Shown here: positions 44,167-52,596 of the stretch, piece after piece
How the letters are laid out: every line of letters starts with the position of its first letter
How positions within the stretch are numbered: position 1 is the first letter of the stretch
Assembly: GCA_965263455.1 (NCBI GenBank)
Contig: CBDHHN010000004.1
Coordinates: 3,100,001 to 3,164,000 of the forward strand
Origin: CADEDH01 sp965263455
GTDB lineage: Bacteria > Actinomycetota > Acidimicrobiia > Acidimicrobiales > SZUA-35
Direction: 5' to 3'
Length of the DNA stretch: 64,000 nt
Notes under the pieces: model-generated
Told to the model about the DNA's origin: nothing
What the model saw: only the letters and a program-made list of their open reading frames with translations
Database searches by the model: none
Position numbers and translations under genes: made by a program

Positions 44167-44898
44167 ATGATGGAACCCGTGAGTACGCGTCGCCGCTATC
44201 AGCTGCTGTGCCCGGTGGCCCGAGCCCTCGACGCCGTCGGCGACCGGTGGACCCTGCTGATCCTGCGCGACCTGCACGCCGGGCCGGCCCGGTTCCAGGA
44301 GCTGCAACAGGGCCTCGGTCTGGCCACGAACCTGCTGTCGACCCGGCTGGGCGAGCTCCAGGCCTCAGGGCTGGTGGAGCGGGTGGTCGATCACACCGGG
44401 CCCGCCCGCCACGCCGCCTACGGGTTGACCGAGCGGGGCCGGGGAACCGACCGGCTGTTGTGGGAGCTGGTCCGGTTCGGGTCGCTGCTCGATCGCGACC
44501 CCGAGCCCCGGGACCCGGGCAACCTCCGTACGGTGGCCCTGCCCCTCCGGATGATGCTGGCCTCGGTGCCCGATCGGCCCTCGCTGCGGGTGCGGCTCGA
44601 CGTCGACGGCGAGTCGTTCGTCATCGACACCTCGCCCGGGGGCGTCGAGGTGTCGGTCCACCGCCCGGCCGACGGCGTCGACCACGGTGCGTCGGGCGGC
44701 GCCGACGGTGGGTCGACCTTCGACCTGGTCCTCAGCACCGACTACCTGGGATTCCTGGATCTGGCCGAGGGGCGGATCACGCTGGACGATTTCGTGGCCG
44801 GGCACCGGCGGGTCGAGGTCGGGGAGCCGGACACGCTGGCCGCCTTCGGGGCCCTGATGGCGACCGCCCTCGAACGGGCCGCCGCCGGCCACGTGTGA
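44167..44898 (+). CDS. HxlR-family regulator with C-terminal SCP2-like domain
   Basis: This 243-residue protein has an HxlR winged helix (about 8-105: CPVARALDAVGDRWTLLILRDLHAGPARFQELQQGLGLATNLLSTRL), including the conserved Cys often used for redox or electrophile sensing. The second half (about 115-240) resembles an SCP2-type lipid-binding domain, which would give a small-molecule sensor. It probably regulates itself and the divergent carbonic anhydrase through the two palindromes upstream. The N-terminus may start at the second Met (44170). Confidence 0.85.
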   Translation: MMEPVSTRRRYQLLCPVARALDAVGDRWTLLILRDLHAGPARFQELQQGLGLATNLLSTRLGELQASGLVERVVDHTGPARHAAYGLTERGRGTDRLLWELVRFGSLLDRDPEPRDPGNLRTVALPLRMMLASVPDRPSLRVRLDVDGESFVIDTSPGGVEVSVHRPADGVDHGASGGADGGSTFDLVLSTDYLGFLDLAEGRITLDDFVAGHRRVEVGEPDTLAAFGALMATALERAAAGHV

Positions 44899-44919
44899 GG
44901 CCTGCGACCGACCGGGGGC

Positions 44920-45411
44920 TCAGCCCGCAGGCGGGATGACGACGTTGAGGTCGATGCTGAGTCGGCCCTCGTCGTCGATGTCGACCGGATAGGTGGGGAG
45001 CCCGGCTCCGTCCTCGGGATAGACGGTGCCCTGGCAGGAATCGACGAAGGTCCGGTCCTCGGCCGTCCACTGGACCTGGCACTCCCGGGGGGCGGCCAGC
45101 TCCCGGGGGGACAGCGCCACCCACCCGTCCTCCGGCTCGTCGCCCAGGTGCTGGAGGATGACGTCGTCGTCGCCCCCGGCCAGGTCGGGCAGGAGCAGCG
45201 GACCGCCGTCGGCCACGGCCTCGGCCAGCGATTCGACGTCGCCCGGCCGGTAGATCCGGTCGCCGGGGTCGAGCCCGATCTGGCCCGTGTCGCCCGTCAG
45301 CCGCCCGGCCTGGGTGACCAGGAACAGGATGGCGAGCAGTCCCATGGCCGCCGCCAGACCGACCAACAGGGCCTGTCGCAGGGGTGAGGTTTCGCTCTGG
45401 GCTACCGGCAT
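44920..45411 (-). CDS. Membrane-anchored protein with Rieske-like domain lacking His ligands
   Basis: This 163-residue protein has one membrane helix (about 13-33: ALLVGLAAAMGLLAILFLVTQ) and an extracytoplasmic beta-rich domain. Its C-terminal part has the look of a Rieske [2Fe-2S] fold: CQVQW ... FVDSCQGTVY ... DGAGLPTYPVDIDDEGRLSIDL. The two Cys are in place, but both cluster His are replaced (C-x-V and C-x-x-x with Gly), so a 2Fe-2S cluster is unlikely. It may be a structural relative or a disulphide-bearing domain. It is divergent from sucC across about 140 bp and has no recognised function. Confidence 0.65.
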   Translation of the reverse strand: MPVAQSETSPLRQALLVGLAAAMGLLAILFLVTQAGRLTGDTGQIGLDPGDRIYRPGDVESLAEAVADGGPLLLPDLAGGDDDVILQHLGDEPEDGWVALSPRELAAPRECQVQWTAEDRTFVDSCQGTVYPEDGAGLPTYPVDIDDEGRLSIDLNVVIPPAG

Positions 45412-45553
45412 CGTCGAGAGGGCTCCACCGAAGTCATGTTGTCGGTCGTCACCGCTCTAGTATCGCAGCGTCGCTCGCCGCCACGGCGAGTGGGCCGGGC
45501 CGGTTCCATCGGTCCGGGAACGTCAACGATGACCGAGGGGCGGAGGCGCCACC

Positions 45554-46693
45554 GTGGATCTACTCGAATATCAGGGCAAACAATTCTTCGCGTCGTACGG
45601 GATTCCGGTCTCGGCCGGCGAAGCCACCGACAACGTCGACGACGCCGTCGCCATCGCCGACCGGGTGGGCTACCCGGTGGTGGTCAAGGCCCAGGTCCAC
45701 ACCGGAGGCCGGGGCAAGGCCGGCGGTGTGAAGCTGGCCGACAACGCGGACGAGTGCCGCACCCACGCCACCAACATCCTCGGCCTCGACATCAAGGGAC
45801 ACATCGTCGAGACCATCTGGATCGAGAAGGCGTCCGACATCGCCGAGGAGTACTACGCCAGCTTCACCCTGGACCGCTCGGCCAAGCTCCACCTGGGGAT
45901 GCTGTCGGCCGAGGGCGGCGTCGAGATCGAGACGGTGGCCGAGGAGAACCCCGACGCCATCGCCAAGATCCACATCGACCCCACCGAGGGGCTGAGTGAA
46001 GAGGCGTGCCGGGCCTGGGTCGAGGCGGCCAAGCTCAACCCCCAGGCCACCGAGGGCGCGATCGACATCCTCATGAAGCTCTACACCGCCTACGTGGAGG
46101 GCGACGCCGACCTCGTCGAGATCAACCCGCTGATCCTCAAGCCCACCGGTGAGGTCCACGCGCTGGACGCCAAGGTCAGCCTCGACGGCAACGCCGTCTA
46201 CGAGCACCCCGACTACGAGCAGTACGACGCCACCCAGCCCCGCGACGAGCGCGAGGTCGATGCCCACGCCAAGGGCCTCCAGTACGTGGGTCTCGAAGGC
46301 TCGGTCGGCGTGATCGCCAACGGTGCCGGCCTGGCCATGAGCACCGTCGATGTGGTCAACCAGGTCGGGGGCAAGCCCGCCAACTTCCTCGACATCGGCG
46401 GCGGCGCCAACGCCGACGTCATGTCGGGCGCGCTCGAGGTCATCAACAACGACCCGGCGGTCAAGTCGATCTTCATCAACATCTTCGGGGGCATCACCCG
46501 GGGTGAAGAGGTCGCCAACGGGATCATCGAGGCCATGGGTCGGGTCAGCATCGACTCGCCCATCGTGATCCGCCTCGACGGCACCAACGCCGAGCAGGGC
46601 CGGGAGATCCTCCAGCCCCACCTGAACGACAAGCTGATGATGGCCGACACCATGCTCGACGCCGCCCGCAAGGCCGTCGAGCTGGCCGGCTGA
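45554..46693 (+). CDS. sucC: Succinyl-CoA ligase beta subunit SucC
   Basis: The 379-residue protein has the ATP-grasp domain (MDLLEYQGKQFFASYGIPV, VVVKAQVHTGGRGKAGGVKLA) and the CoA-ligase domain (GLAMSTVDVVNQVGGKPANFLDIGGGA, NIFGGITRGEEVANGI). It couples succinyl-CoA hydrolysis to nucleotide triphosphate synthesis in the TCA cycle with SucD. A GTG start at 45554 follows a GGAGG-like site. The 142 bp upstream contain a weak TAGTAT -10-like element at 45458-45463. Confidence 0.97.
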   Translation: MDLLEYQGKQFFASYGIPVSAGEATDNVDDAVAIADRVGYPVVVKAQVHTGGRGKAGGVKLADNADECRTHATNILGLDIKGHIVETIWIEKASDIAEEYYASFTLDRSAKLHLGMLSAEGGVEIETVAEENPDAIAKIHIDPTEGLSEEACRAWVEAAKLNPQATEGAIDILMKLYTAYVEGDADLVEINPLILKPTGEVHALDAKVSLDGNAVYEHPDYEQYDATQPRDEREVDAHAKGLQYVGLEGSVGVIANGAGLAMSTVDVVNQVGGKPANFLDIGGGANADVMSGALEVINNDPAVKSIFINIFGGITRGEEVANGIIEAMGRVSIDSPIVIRLDGTNAEQGREILQPHLNDKLMMADTMLDAARKAVELAG

Positions 46694-46729
46694 CGATCGA
46701 CCCGGAACGAAACGAAGGACACCCGAACG

Positions 46730-47614
46730 ATGAGCATCTTCGTCGACGAGAACACCAAGGTCGTCTACCAGGGCCTGACCGGCTCCCAGGGCCGCTACTA
46801 CGGCAACCTCAACAAGGAGTACGGCACCCAGGTCGTGGCCGGTACCCATCCCAAGAAGGCCGGCACCGACGTTGACGGCGTCCCGGTCTTCGCCTCGGTG
46901 GCCGAGGCCAAGGAGGCCACCGGCGCCACCGCCAGCTGCGTCTTCATCCCCGCCCCCGGCGTCCGGGGTGCGGTGCTGGAGGCGGCCGAGGCCGGCATGG
47001 AGCTGGTGGTCGTCATCACCGAGGGCGTCCCCGCCCACGATGAGGCCTACTTCTACAACAAGGTCAAGAACGACTTTCCCGCCACCCGCATCCTGGGCCC
47101 GAACTGCCCCGGGCTCATCAGCCCCGGAAAGTGCAACATCGGCATCACGGCCGGCCACATCGCCAAGCCCGGCGGTCCGGTCGGCATCGTGAGCCGCTCG
47201 GGGACGCTGACGTACCAGGCGCTGTACGAGCTCCAGCAGAAGGACATCGGGGTCACCACCTGCGTCGGCATCGGTGGCGATCCCGTGCCCGGCACCAGCT
47301 TCATCGACTGCCTGGCCGCCTTCGAGGCCGACCCGGAGACCAAGGCCGTGATGATGATCGGCGAGATCGGTGGCTCGGCCGAGGAAGAGGCGGCCGAATT
47401 CATCAAGAACAACATGACCAAGCCGGTCTCCAGCTACGTGGCCGGGGTCACCGCCCCCCCGGGGAAGAAGATGGGCCACGCCGGCGCCATCGTGTCCGGA
47501 GGCAAGGGCACGGCTGCGGCCAAGATGGACGCCCTGCGCGACGCCGGGGTCCTGGTCGGTGAGAACCCGACCGAGGCCGGTGAGCTGATGGCCCAGATCG
47601 TGGCCGGCCTGTAG
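46730..47614 (+). CDS. sucD: Succinyl-CoA ligase alpha subunit SucD
   Basis: The 294-residue partner of SucC has a CoA-binding Rossmann domain (YQGLTGSQGRYYGNLNKEYGTQVVAGTHPKKAG) and the phospho-His site in GHAGAIVSGG. It includes GPNCPGLISPGKCNIGI and EIGGSAEEEAAEF. It follows sucC by 36 bp in the same operon. A long GC hairpin follows its stop. Confidence 0.97.
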   Translation: MSIFVDENTKVVYQGLTGSQGRYYGNLNKEYGTQVVAGTHPKKAGTDVDGVPVFASVAEAKEATGATASCVFIPAPGVRGAVLEAAEAGMELVVVITEGVPAHDEAYFYNKVKNDFPATRILGPNCPGLISPGKCNIGITAGHIAKPGGPVGIVSRSGTLTYQALYELQQKDIGVTTCVGIGGDPVPGTSFIDCLAAFEADPETKAVMMIGEIGGSAEEEAAEFIKNNMTKPVSSYVAGVTAPPGKKMGHAGAIVSGGKGTAAAKMDALRDAGVLVGENPTEAGELMAQIVAGL

Positions 47615-47642
47615 GCCGACCGCGAGTTCCTCGCTCCGACGA

Positions 47643-47677
47643 CCGGGGGCCGGCGACCGAGGGTCGCCGGCCCCCGG
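47643..47677 (+). terminator. 15-bp perfect hairpin after sucD
   Basis: CCGGGGGCCGGCGAC (47643-47657) and its exact complement (47663-47677) enclose a CGAGG loop, 28 bp past the sucD stop. It is the strongest terminator-like stem in the window; no U-tract follows. Confidence 0.75.
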
Positions 47678-47766
47678 CGCGTCCCCACACCGGGCCGTCC
47701 CCCTGCTGAGGGCTGATTGTCACGGCTTGGGGTGTGGGCCGTCACCGGAGCTGCTTGACTGGGCGG

Positions 47767-48816
47767 ATGTCCTATCGGGGGATCCTCGTGGCGGTCCTTC
47801 TGCTCCTCAGCGCCTGCGCCGTGGGGGAGCGTCCCTACCTCCTGGAGGAGGGGGAGGGCACCGTCCGTCCCGGAGGCCTGGCCGACGACGTGCTCGACGA
47901 CGCCCCCGAGAACGTCCGGCCCGGCGCGGCCGAGGCCCTGACGTCGACTCCGGGCCCCGTCGACGGTGACGACGAGACGGCCGACCTCCTGGGCGACGGC
48001 CCGCCGGTCGTGATCACCCCCACCGGTGTCATGGTCCTGGTCGACGGCGTGCAGGACGACGGCTCGCTGGCGGTGCGGACACCGTGCGGCAACGAGCAGC
48101 TCCTGCTGTGGGGTCAGCCGGTCGAACCGGTGCAGATCATGCTCGACGCCGGCCACGGTGGGGACGAGCGGGGCGCCATCGGGCCCTCGGGCGAGACCGA
48201 GGCCGAACTGAACCTCGACATCGTCCGCCGTACCGCCGCCATCCTGGATCTCGAGGGCTACAACGTGGGCCTGACCCGGACCGCCGACTACCGGGTGCCC
48301 ATCAGCTACCGGGCCGAGCTGGCCGATCGCCTGGGCGCCTCGGTACTGGTGTCGGTCCACCACAACTCACCCACGCCCGACCTGCGCCTGGAGGCCGGGC
48401 CCGGCACCGAGGTCTACGTCCAGGTCGGCAACGAGGAGTCCGAGCGGCTGGGCAGCCTGATCCACGCCGAGATCTTCGACTCCCTCGCCGTCTTCGACGC
48501 CGAATGGGCGGGAACCTCCAAGGCCGGTGTGCTCAACGTGATCAACACCGAGGGCGACGACGCCTACGGCATCAACCGGTACCCGGAGACGGTGGCCGTG
48601 TTGGCCGAACTGGCCTACCTGTCGAACCCGACCGAGGCCGTCCTGCTGGGTACCGACGAGTACCGGCAGACGGCGGCCGAGGCCCTGGCCCGGGCCATCG
48701 GCGGGTATCTGGCCGGCGAGGGCGGGGGGACCCCGGTCCAGGACGAACCCCGGCTCTTCACCTCCGCCGGTGGTACCGGCGGGCTCGAAGGTTGCGTCGA
48801 TCCCGTGCTCGAATAG
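47767..48816 (+). CDS. N-acetylmuramoyl-L-alanine amidase (Amidase_3), lipoprotein
   Basis: This 349-residue protein starts with a signal and lipobox (LLLLSAC). The zinc amidase domain (about 120-325) has IMLDAGHGGDERGAIGPSGETEAELNLDI (zinc His and Glu), VSVHHNSP (zinc His) and NRYPETVAVLAELAYLSNPTEA (catalytic Glu). It cleaves the amide bond between peptidoglycan sugar and peptide outside the membrane. ATG 47767 is favoured since it gives a clean signal peptide; a longer frame from 47734 would bury it. It lies between sucCD and purH. Confidence 0.92.
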   Translation: MSYRGILVAVLLLLSACAVGERPYLLEEGEGTVRPGGLADDVLDDAPENVRPGAAEALTSTPGPVDGDDETADLLGDGPPVVITPTGVMVLVDGVQDDGSLAVRTPCGNEQLLLWGQPVEPVQIMLDAGHGGDERGAIGPSGETEAELNLDIVRRTAAILDLEGYNVGLTRTADYRVPISYRAELADRLGASVLVSVHHNSPTPDLRLEAGPGTEVYVQVGNEESERLGSLIHAEIFDSLAVFDAEWAGTSKAGVLNVINTEGDDAYGINRYPETVAVLAELAYLSNPTEAVLLGTDEYRQTAAEALARAIGGYLAGEGGGTPVQDEPRLFTSAGGTGGLEGCVDPVLE

Positions 48817-48879
48817 ACGGGCCAGGACCGGTTGGTCGGTGACGTCGGATTGACCACGGGCCCCCACTAGGTTCGGAGC

Positions 48880-50391
48880 GTGCGTGCGCTTCTCTCCGTC
48901 TACGACAAGACCGGCATCGCCGATCTGGCCGCCGAGCTCAATCAGCTCGGGGTCGAGCTGATCTCCTCGGGAGGCACGGCCGCCGCCATCGCCGAGGCCG
49001 GCATCCCGGTCACCGACGTCGCCACCTGGACCGGGTACCCGGCCATGCTGGGCCACCGGGTGGTCACCCTCCACCCCCGGATCCACGGTGGTCTGCTGGC
49101 CGACCGGCGCGACCCGGCCCACCTACGCGATCTGGAGACCCACCAGATCGACCTCATCGACATCGTGGTCGGCAACCTCTACCCCTTCGCCTCCGACCCC
49201 TCGATCGACCTGATCGACATCGGGGGCCCGACGCTGCTTCGGGCCGCGGCCAAGAACCACGAGTACGTGACGGTCCTCGTCGACCCGGCCGACTACCCGG
49301 CCCTGCTCACCGAGCTGCGGGACGGCGGGGCCACCACCATGGGACTGCGTCGCCGCCTGGCCCGCAAGGCCTTCGCCCACACCGCGGCCTACGACGCCCA
49401 GATCGTGGGCTGGTTCGACGACGACGTCGTCGCCGACCAGGAGGGCCTGCCCCCGACCGTGCACGTGTCGCTGGAGCGGGTGTCGGGTCTGCGCTACGGG
49501 GAGAACCCTCACCAGGCGGCGGCCCGGTACCGGGCCGTCGGTCGGGACTCGTGGTGGGACGGCGTGGCCCAACACACCGGGGTCGACCTCAGCTACCTCA
49601 ACTACTTCGACGCCGATGCCGCCTGGTGCCTGGCCCACGACCTGGGCGACCGGCCGACCTGCGCCATCATCAAGCACGCCAATCCGTGCGGTGTGGCCGT
49701 GGCCGACGACCTGGCCACCGCCTACGCCAACGCCCTGGCCTGCGACGAACGTTCGGCCTTCGGCGGCATCGTCGCCCTCAACCGGGTGGTCGACGCCGAC
49801 ACCGTGGCCGCCATCGAGGCCGGACCCCAGGCCGACGTGATCATCGCCCCCGGCTACGACGACGGCGTCATCGATCGGCTGGAGGCCAAGCGGAAGAACA
49901 CCCGGGTCCTGACCGCGCCGCCGCCCGGCCCCGGCGAGCTCTCCGTCCGCCAGCTCAACGGCGGGTTCCTGGTCCAGGAGGCCCACCGGTTCGGCTCCGG
50001 CCCCAACGGATGGCGGGTGGTGACCGAGCGCAAGCCGACGGCGGCCGAGCGGGCCGACGCCGAGCTGGCGTGGCGGGTGTGCGGCCACGTCACCTCCAAC
50101 GCCATCGTCCTGGCCCGGGGTGGGGTGGCCTGGGGCATCGGGGCGGGCCAGCAGAACCGGGTCGAGTCCGGCCAGCTGGCCGCTCAGAAGGCCGACGGAC
50201 GGGCCCGGGGTGGCGCCTGCGCCTCCGATGCCTTCTACCCGTTCCCCGACGGGATCGAGGCCGCGGCCCAGGCGGGGGTGGCGGTTGTGGTCCAGCCCGG
50301 TGGCTCGGTGAACGACGATGCCGTCATCGCCACCGCCGACGAGCTGGGTCTGGCCATGCTGTTCACCGGCGAGCGTCAGTTCCGCCACTGA
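48880..50391 (+). CDS. purH: Bifunctional AICAR transformylase / IMP cyclohydrolase PurH
   Basis: The 503-residue enzyme catalyses the last two steps of IMP synthesis. The N-terminal MGS-like cyclohydrolase domain (LLSVYDKTGIADLAAEL, ISSGGTAAAIAEAGIPV, HPRIHGGLL) is followed by the transformylase domain (RYGENPHQAAARYR, IIKHANPCGVAV, RSAFGGIVALN, DAFYPFPDGIEAAAQAGV). The Lys-His of IIKHANPCG is catalytic. GTG 48880 is in the expected position after a GGAG site. folD follows 22 bp later and supplies the folate co-substrate. Confidence 0.97.
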   Translation: MRALLSVYDKTGIADLAAELNQLGVELISSGGTAAAIAEAGIPVTDVATWTGYPAMLGHRVVTLHPRIHGGLLADRRDPAHLRDLETHQIDLIDIVVGNLYPFASDPSIDLIDIGGPTLLRAAAKNHEYVTVLVDPADYPALLTELRDGGATTMGLRRRLARKAFAHTAAYDAQIVGWFDDDVVADQEGLPPTVHVSLERVSGLRYGENPHQAAARYRAVGRDSWWDGVAQHTGVDLSYLNYFDADAAWCLAHDLGDRPTCAIIKHANPCGVAVADDLATAYANALACDERSAFGGIVALNRVVDADTVAAIEAGPQADVIIAPGYDDGVIDRLEAKRKNTRVLTAPPPGPGELSVRQLNGGFLVQEAHRFGSGPNGWRVVTERKPTAAERADAELAWRVCGHVTSNAIVLARGGVAWGIGAGQQNRVESGQLAAQKADGRARGGACASDAFYPFPDGIEAAAQAGVAVVVQPGGSVNDDAVIATADELGLAMLFTGERQFRH

Positions 50392-50413
50392 TCGTCCCCC
50401 AGGAGCCCCGTCC

Positions 50414-51271
50414 ATGACCGCTCAACTGCTCGCCGGCCAGCCGGTGGCCGACCGCATCCTCGACGAGGTCACGAACGAGGTGACCGCTCTGGCCGCCGCC
50501 GGCGTCACCCCCGGCCTCGGCACCATCCTGGTCGGTGACGATGCGGCCTCCGCCGGCTACGTGGCCCGCAAGCACGAGGCCTGCGAACGGGTGGGCATCG
50601 CCTCCTTCCATCACGAGATCCCGGCCACCGCAGGCCAGGCCGAACTGCTGGCGGCCGTGGACGACTTCAATGCCAACCCCGGGGTCGACGGCTACCTGAT
50701 CCAGCATCCGGTGCCGGCCGGGTTCGACTTCAACGCCGCACTGGGCCGGGTCGATCCGGCCAAGGACGCCGATGGGCTGCACCCCACCAACCTGGGGCGG
50801 CTGGTCCTCCAGGAGCCCGGTCCCGTGCCCTGCACCCCGGCCGGGATCCAGGCCATGCTGGCCCACTACCAGATCCCGGTCGCCGGTCGAAACGTGGTCG
50901 TGGTTGGTCGGGGTCCGACCCTGGGCCGCCCGTTGTCGCTGCTGCTGTCGAACCGGGGGGACGGGGCCGACGCCGCCGTCACCGTGGTCCACAGCCGGGT
51001 CCCCAACCTGGTCGACTACACCCGGGCGGCCGACATCCTGATCGGCGCCGTCGGCAGTCCCGGCGTCATCACCCCCGACATGGTCAAGCCGGGCGCCGTC
51101 GTCATCAGTGGCGGGATCACCTGGGAGGGTCGCAAGCTGTTGCCCGACGTGTCGGAGGACGTGGCCGAGGTGGCGTCGTGGATCACCCCCCGATTGGGCG
51201 GGGTCGGCCCGACGACCATCGCCATGCTGTTGCGCAACACGGTCCGGGCCGCCCGGCACCGGGCGGGCTGA
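50414..51271 (+). CDS. folD: Methylenetetrahydrofolate dehydrogenase/cyclohydrolase FolD
   Basis: The 285-residue bifunctional folate enzyme makes formyl-THF for PurH. Visible signatures are GTILVGDDAASAGYVARKHEACERVGI (catalytic Lys in this segment), GYLIQHPVPAGFD, DGLHPTNLGRL and the NADP-binding NVVVVGRGPTLGRPLSLLL. The usual VGRSxxVGxP is here VGRGPTLGRP. AGGAG precedes ATG 50414 at ideal spacing. It converges with the methyltransferase gene, 15 bp away. Confidence 0.95.
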   Translation: MTAQLLAGQPVADRILDEVTNEVTALAAAGVTPGLGTILVGDDAASAGYVARKHEACERVGIASFHHEIPATAGQAELLAAVDDFNANPGVDGYLIQHPVPAGFDFNAALGRVDPAKDADGLHPTNLGRLVLQEPGPVPCTPAGIQAMLAHYQIPVAGRNVVVVGRGPTLGRPLSLLLSNRGDGADAAVTVVHSRVPNLVDYTRAADILIGAVGSPGVITPDMVKPGAVVISGGITWEGRKLLPDVSEDVAEVASWITPRLGGVGPTTIAMLLRNTVRAARHRAG

Positions 51272-51286
51272 ACCCCGGCCCGGGCC

Positions 51287-52087
51287 TCAGTCGGCCCGGC
51301 GTTCGGCCACCCATACCTCCTCGACCGGCCATCGGGAGCCGAACTCGCCGTCGACGAAGGCGGCGGCGGGGCTGAACGCCTCCGGGTCCAGGTACAGCTC
51401 CCGCAGATCGAGCACGTCGAACCCCGACGAGCGGAGGAGGCGGATCATGTCGCCGTGTCCGATGTGGAACTCGACGCCGGGATGGTCGAGCCATGCCACC
51501 CGATGCAGGCCTCGCTGGGGTCGGAGCAGGCGGGGCCCGGCGGCGCCATCGGTCTCGAACTCCTCGACGCACAGCACCGACAGGACCGAGTTGCCCAGGA
51601 ACACCAGCCGTCCCCCCGGTCGCAGGAGGCGGGCCGCCTCGGGAATCCAACGGTGAGGGTCGCACCAGATGGCGGCGCCGTACTCGCTGATGGCCAGGTC
51701 GAACGAGGCGTCGGTCAAGGGTGTGCGCTCGGCGTTGGCCCAGACGAGGGGAAATCGCATCCCGTGCTCGGCCTGCAGGGCGCGGGCCGTGGCCAGCTGG
51801 CGGCGCGAGTTGTCGAGGCCAACGACGGACGACGCACCTGCCTCCAGGCACCAGGCCGAGACGTAGCCGGTGCCACAGCCCAGCTCGATCACGTCCGCTC
51901 CGTGGACCGAGGTCAGCATCCCGACCTCGGCCTCGGGCAGGCCCCAGCAACCCCAGCTCGGCCGGCGGCGCTGCTCCGGGGTCCAGGCCCGGCGCCCGGG
52001 CTCGACCCAGTCGTCGGCTTCGGTGTCCCAGGCCGACCGGTTGGCCCTGACGTGGGCGCCGTCCCCGCGCTCGTCCTCGCTTCCGTC
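51287..52087 (-). CDS. Class I SAM-dependent methyltransferase domain, out of frame with upstream GNAT
   Basis: This frame of about 266 residues encodes a methyltransferase: helical start RANRSAWDTEADDWVEPG, motif I VIELGCGTGYVSAWCLEAG, then LDNSRRQLATARA, the motif II strand FDLAISEYGAAIW and LLRPGGRLVFLG. No ATG or GTG with a ribosome site lies ahead of the domain. The frame instead continues from a GAGGACGGAAGC repeat that also ends the GNAT domain. If one base were restored in the third repeat unit, GNAT and methyltransferase would form a single protein. Start 52087 is the point where this frame leaves the repeat. The methyl acceptor is unknown. Confidence 0.7.
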   Translation of the reverse strand, partial: DGSEDERGDGAHVRANRSAWDTEADDWVEPGRRAWTPEQRRRPSWGCWGLPEAEVGMLTSVHGADVIELGCGTGYVSAWCLEAGASSVVGLDNSRRQLATARALQAEHGMRFPLVWANAERTPLTDASFDLAISEYGAAIWCDPHRWIPEAARLLRPGGRLVFLGNSVLSVLCVEEFETDGAAGPRLLRPQRGLHRVAWLDHPGVEFHIGHGDMIRLLRSSGFDVLDLRELYLDPEAFSPAAAFVDGEFGSRWPVEEVWVAERRAD

Positions 52088-52572
52088 CCGCTTCCGTCCT
52101 CGCTTCCGTCCTCGGCCAGACGGCGGCGCCAGCGGCCCGAGCCCGCCTCCTCGGGGGCCCAGCCCATGGCGGTGAGGAACCGCTCGATCGTGGGTGACGG
52201 CGGGCCGCCGTTGCCGTCGCCGAACTCCGCCGGGCCCAGGTCGAGCACCGCCTCGGTGCAACCGGCGGCGAGCAACTGGCGCTCGGCCGAGATGAGCAGC
52301 CGCCGGGCGTGGCCTCGGCGGCGGTGCTCGGGGGCCACGACCAGCCACGTGATCCGACCCCGGCCCCCGGGCTCGGTGGTCATGGCCACCACCCCCTCGG
52401 CCCTCGCGGTCGGGGTCGCGGCGGCTCCGGCCACCACCACCGGTGACTCGGTGGCGCCGGAGCCGACCTGGTCGACCCACCACGAGGCCGACGGTGGCGC
52501 CGGCTCGCCCTCGACCCCGGTCAGCTCGGCCAGGACCGATGCGTCGTCGGCCCGACCCCGTCGCAAGTTCAT
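51913..52572 (-). CDS. GNAT-family acetyltransferase, likely 5' half of a GNAT-methyltransferase fusion
   Basis: The GNAT domain (about residues 1-145) starts MNLRRGRADDASVLAEL and has the acetyl-CoA loop WLVVAPEHRRRGHARRLLISAERQLLAAGC and TIERFLTAMGWAPEEAG. After the repeat-coded LAEDGSEDGSG the present frame runs on as Ser/Thr/Gly/Arg-rich sequence to 51913 over the methyltransferase coding region, which is unlikely to be functional. It begins 24 bp after phnM on the same strand, where other C-P lyase operons can carry the GNAT PhnO, so aminoalkylphosphonate acetylation is possible but unproven. Confidence 0.7.
   Translation of the reverse strand: MNLRRGRADDASVLAELTGVEGEPAPPSASWWVDQVGSGATESPVVVAGAAATPTARAEGVVAMTTEPGGRGRITWLVVAPEHRRRGHARRLLISAERQLLAAGCTEAVLDLGPAEFGDGNGGPPSPTIERFLTAMGWAPEEAGSGRWRRRLAEDGSEDGSGTEARTSAGTAPTSGPTGRPGTPKPTTGSSPGAGPGPRSSAAGRAGVAGACPRPRSGC
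52067..52113. repeat. 12-nt tandem repeat containing a 1-nt deletion
   Basis: Read on the minus strand: GAGGACGGAAGC, GAGGACGGAAGC, GGGACGGAAGC (11 nt, one A lost), GAGGACGAGCGC. Whole units keep the frame (EDGS), but the short third unit shifts it by one. Slippage in such tracts can switch genes on and off. Confidence 0.8.
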
Positions 52573-52596
52573 GGCGCCGACCCTAGTGGGCCGGAC

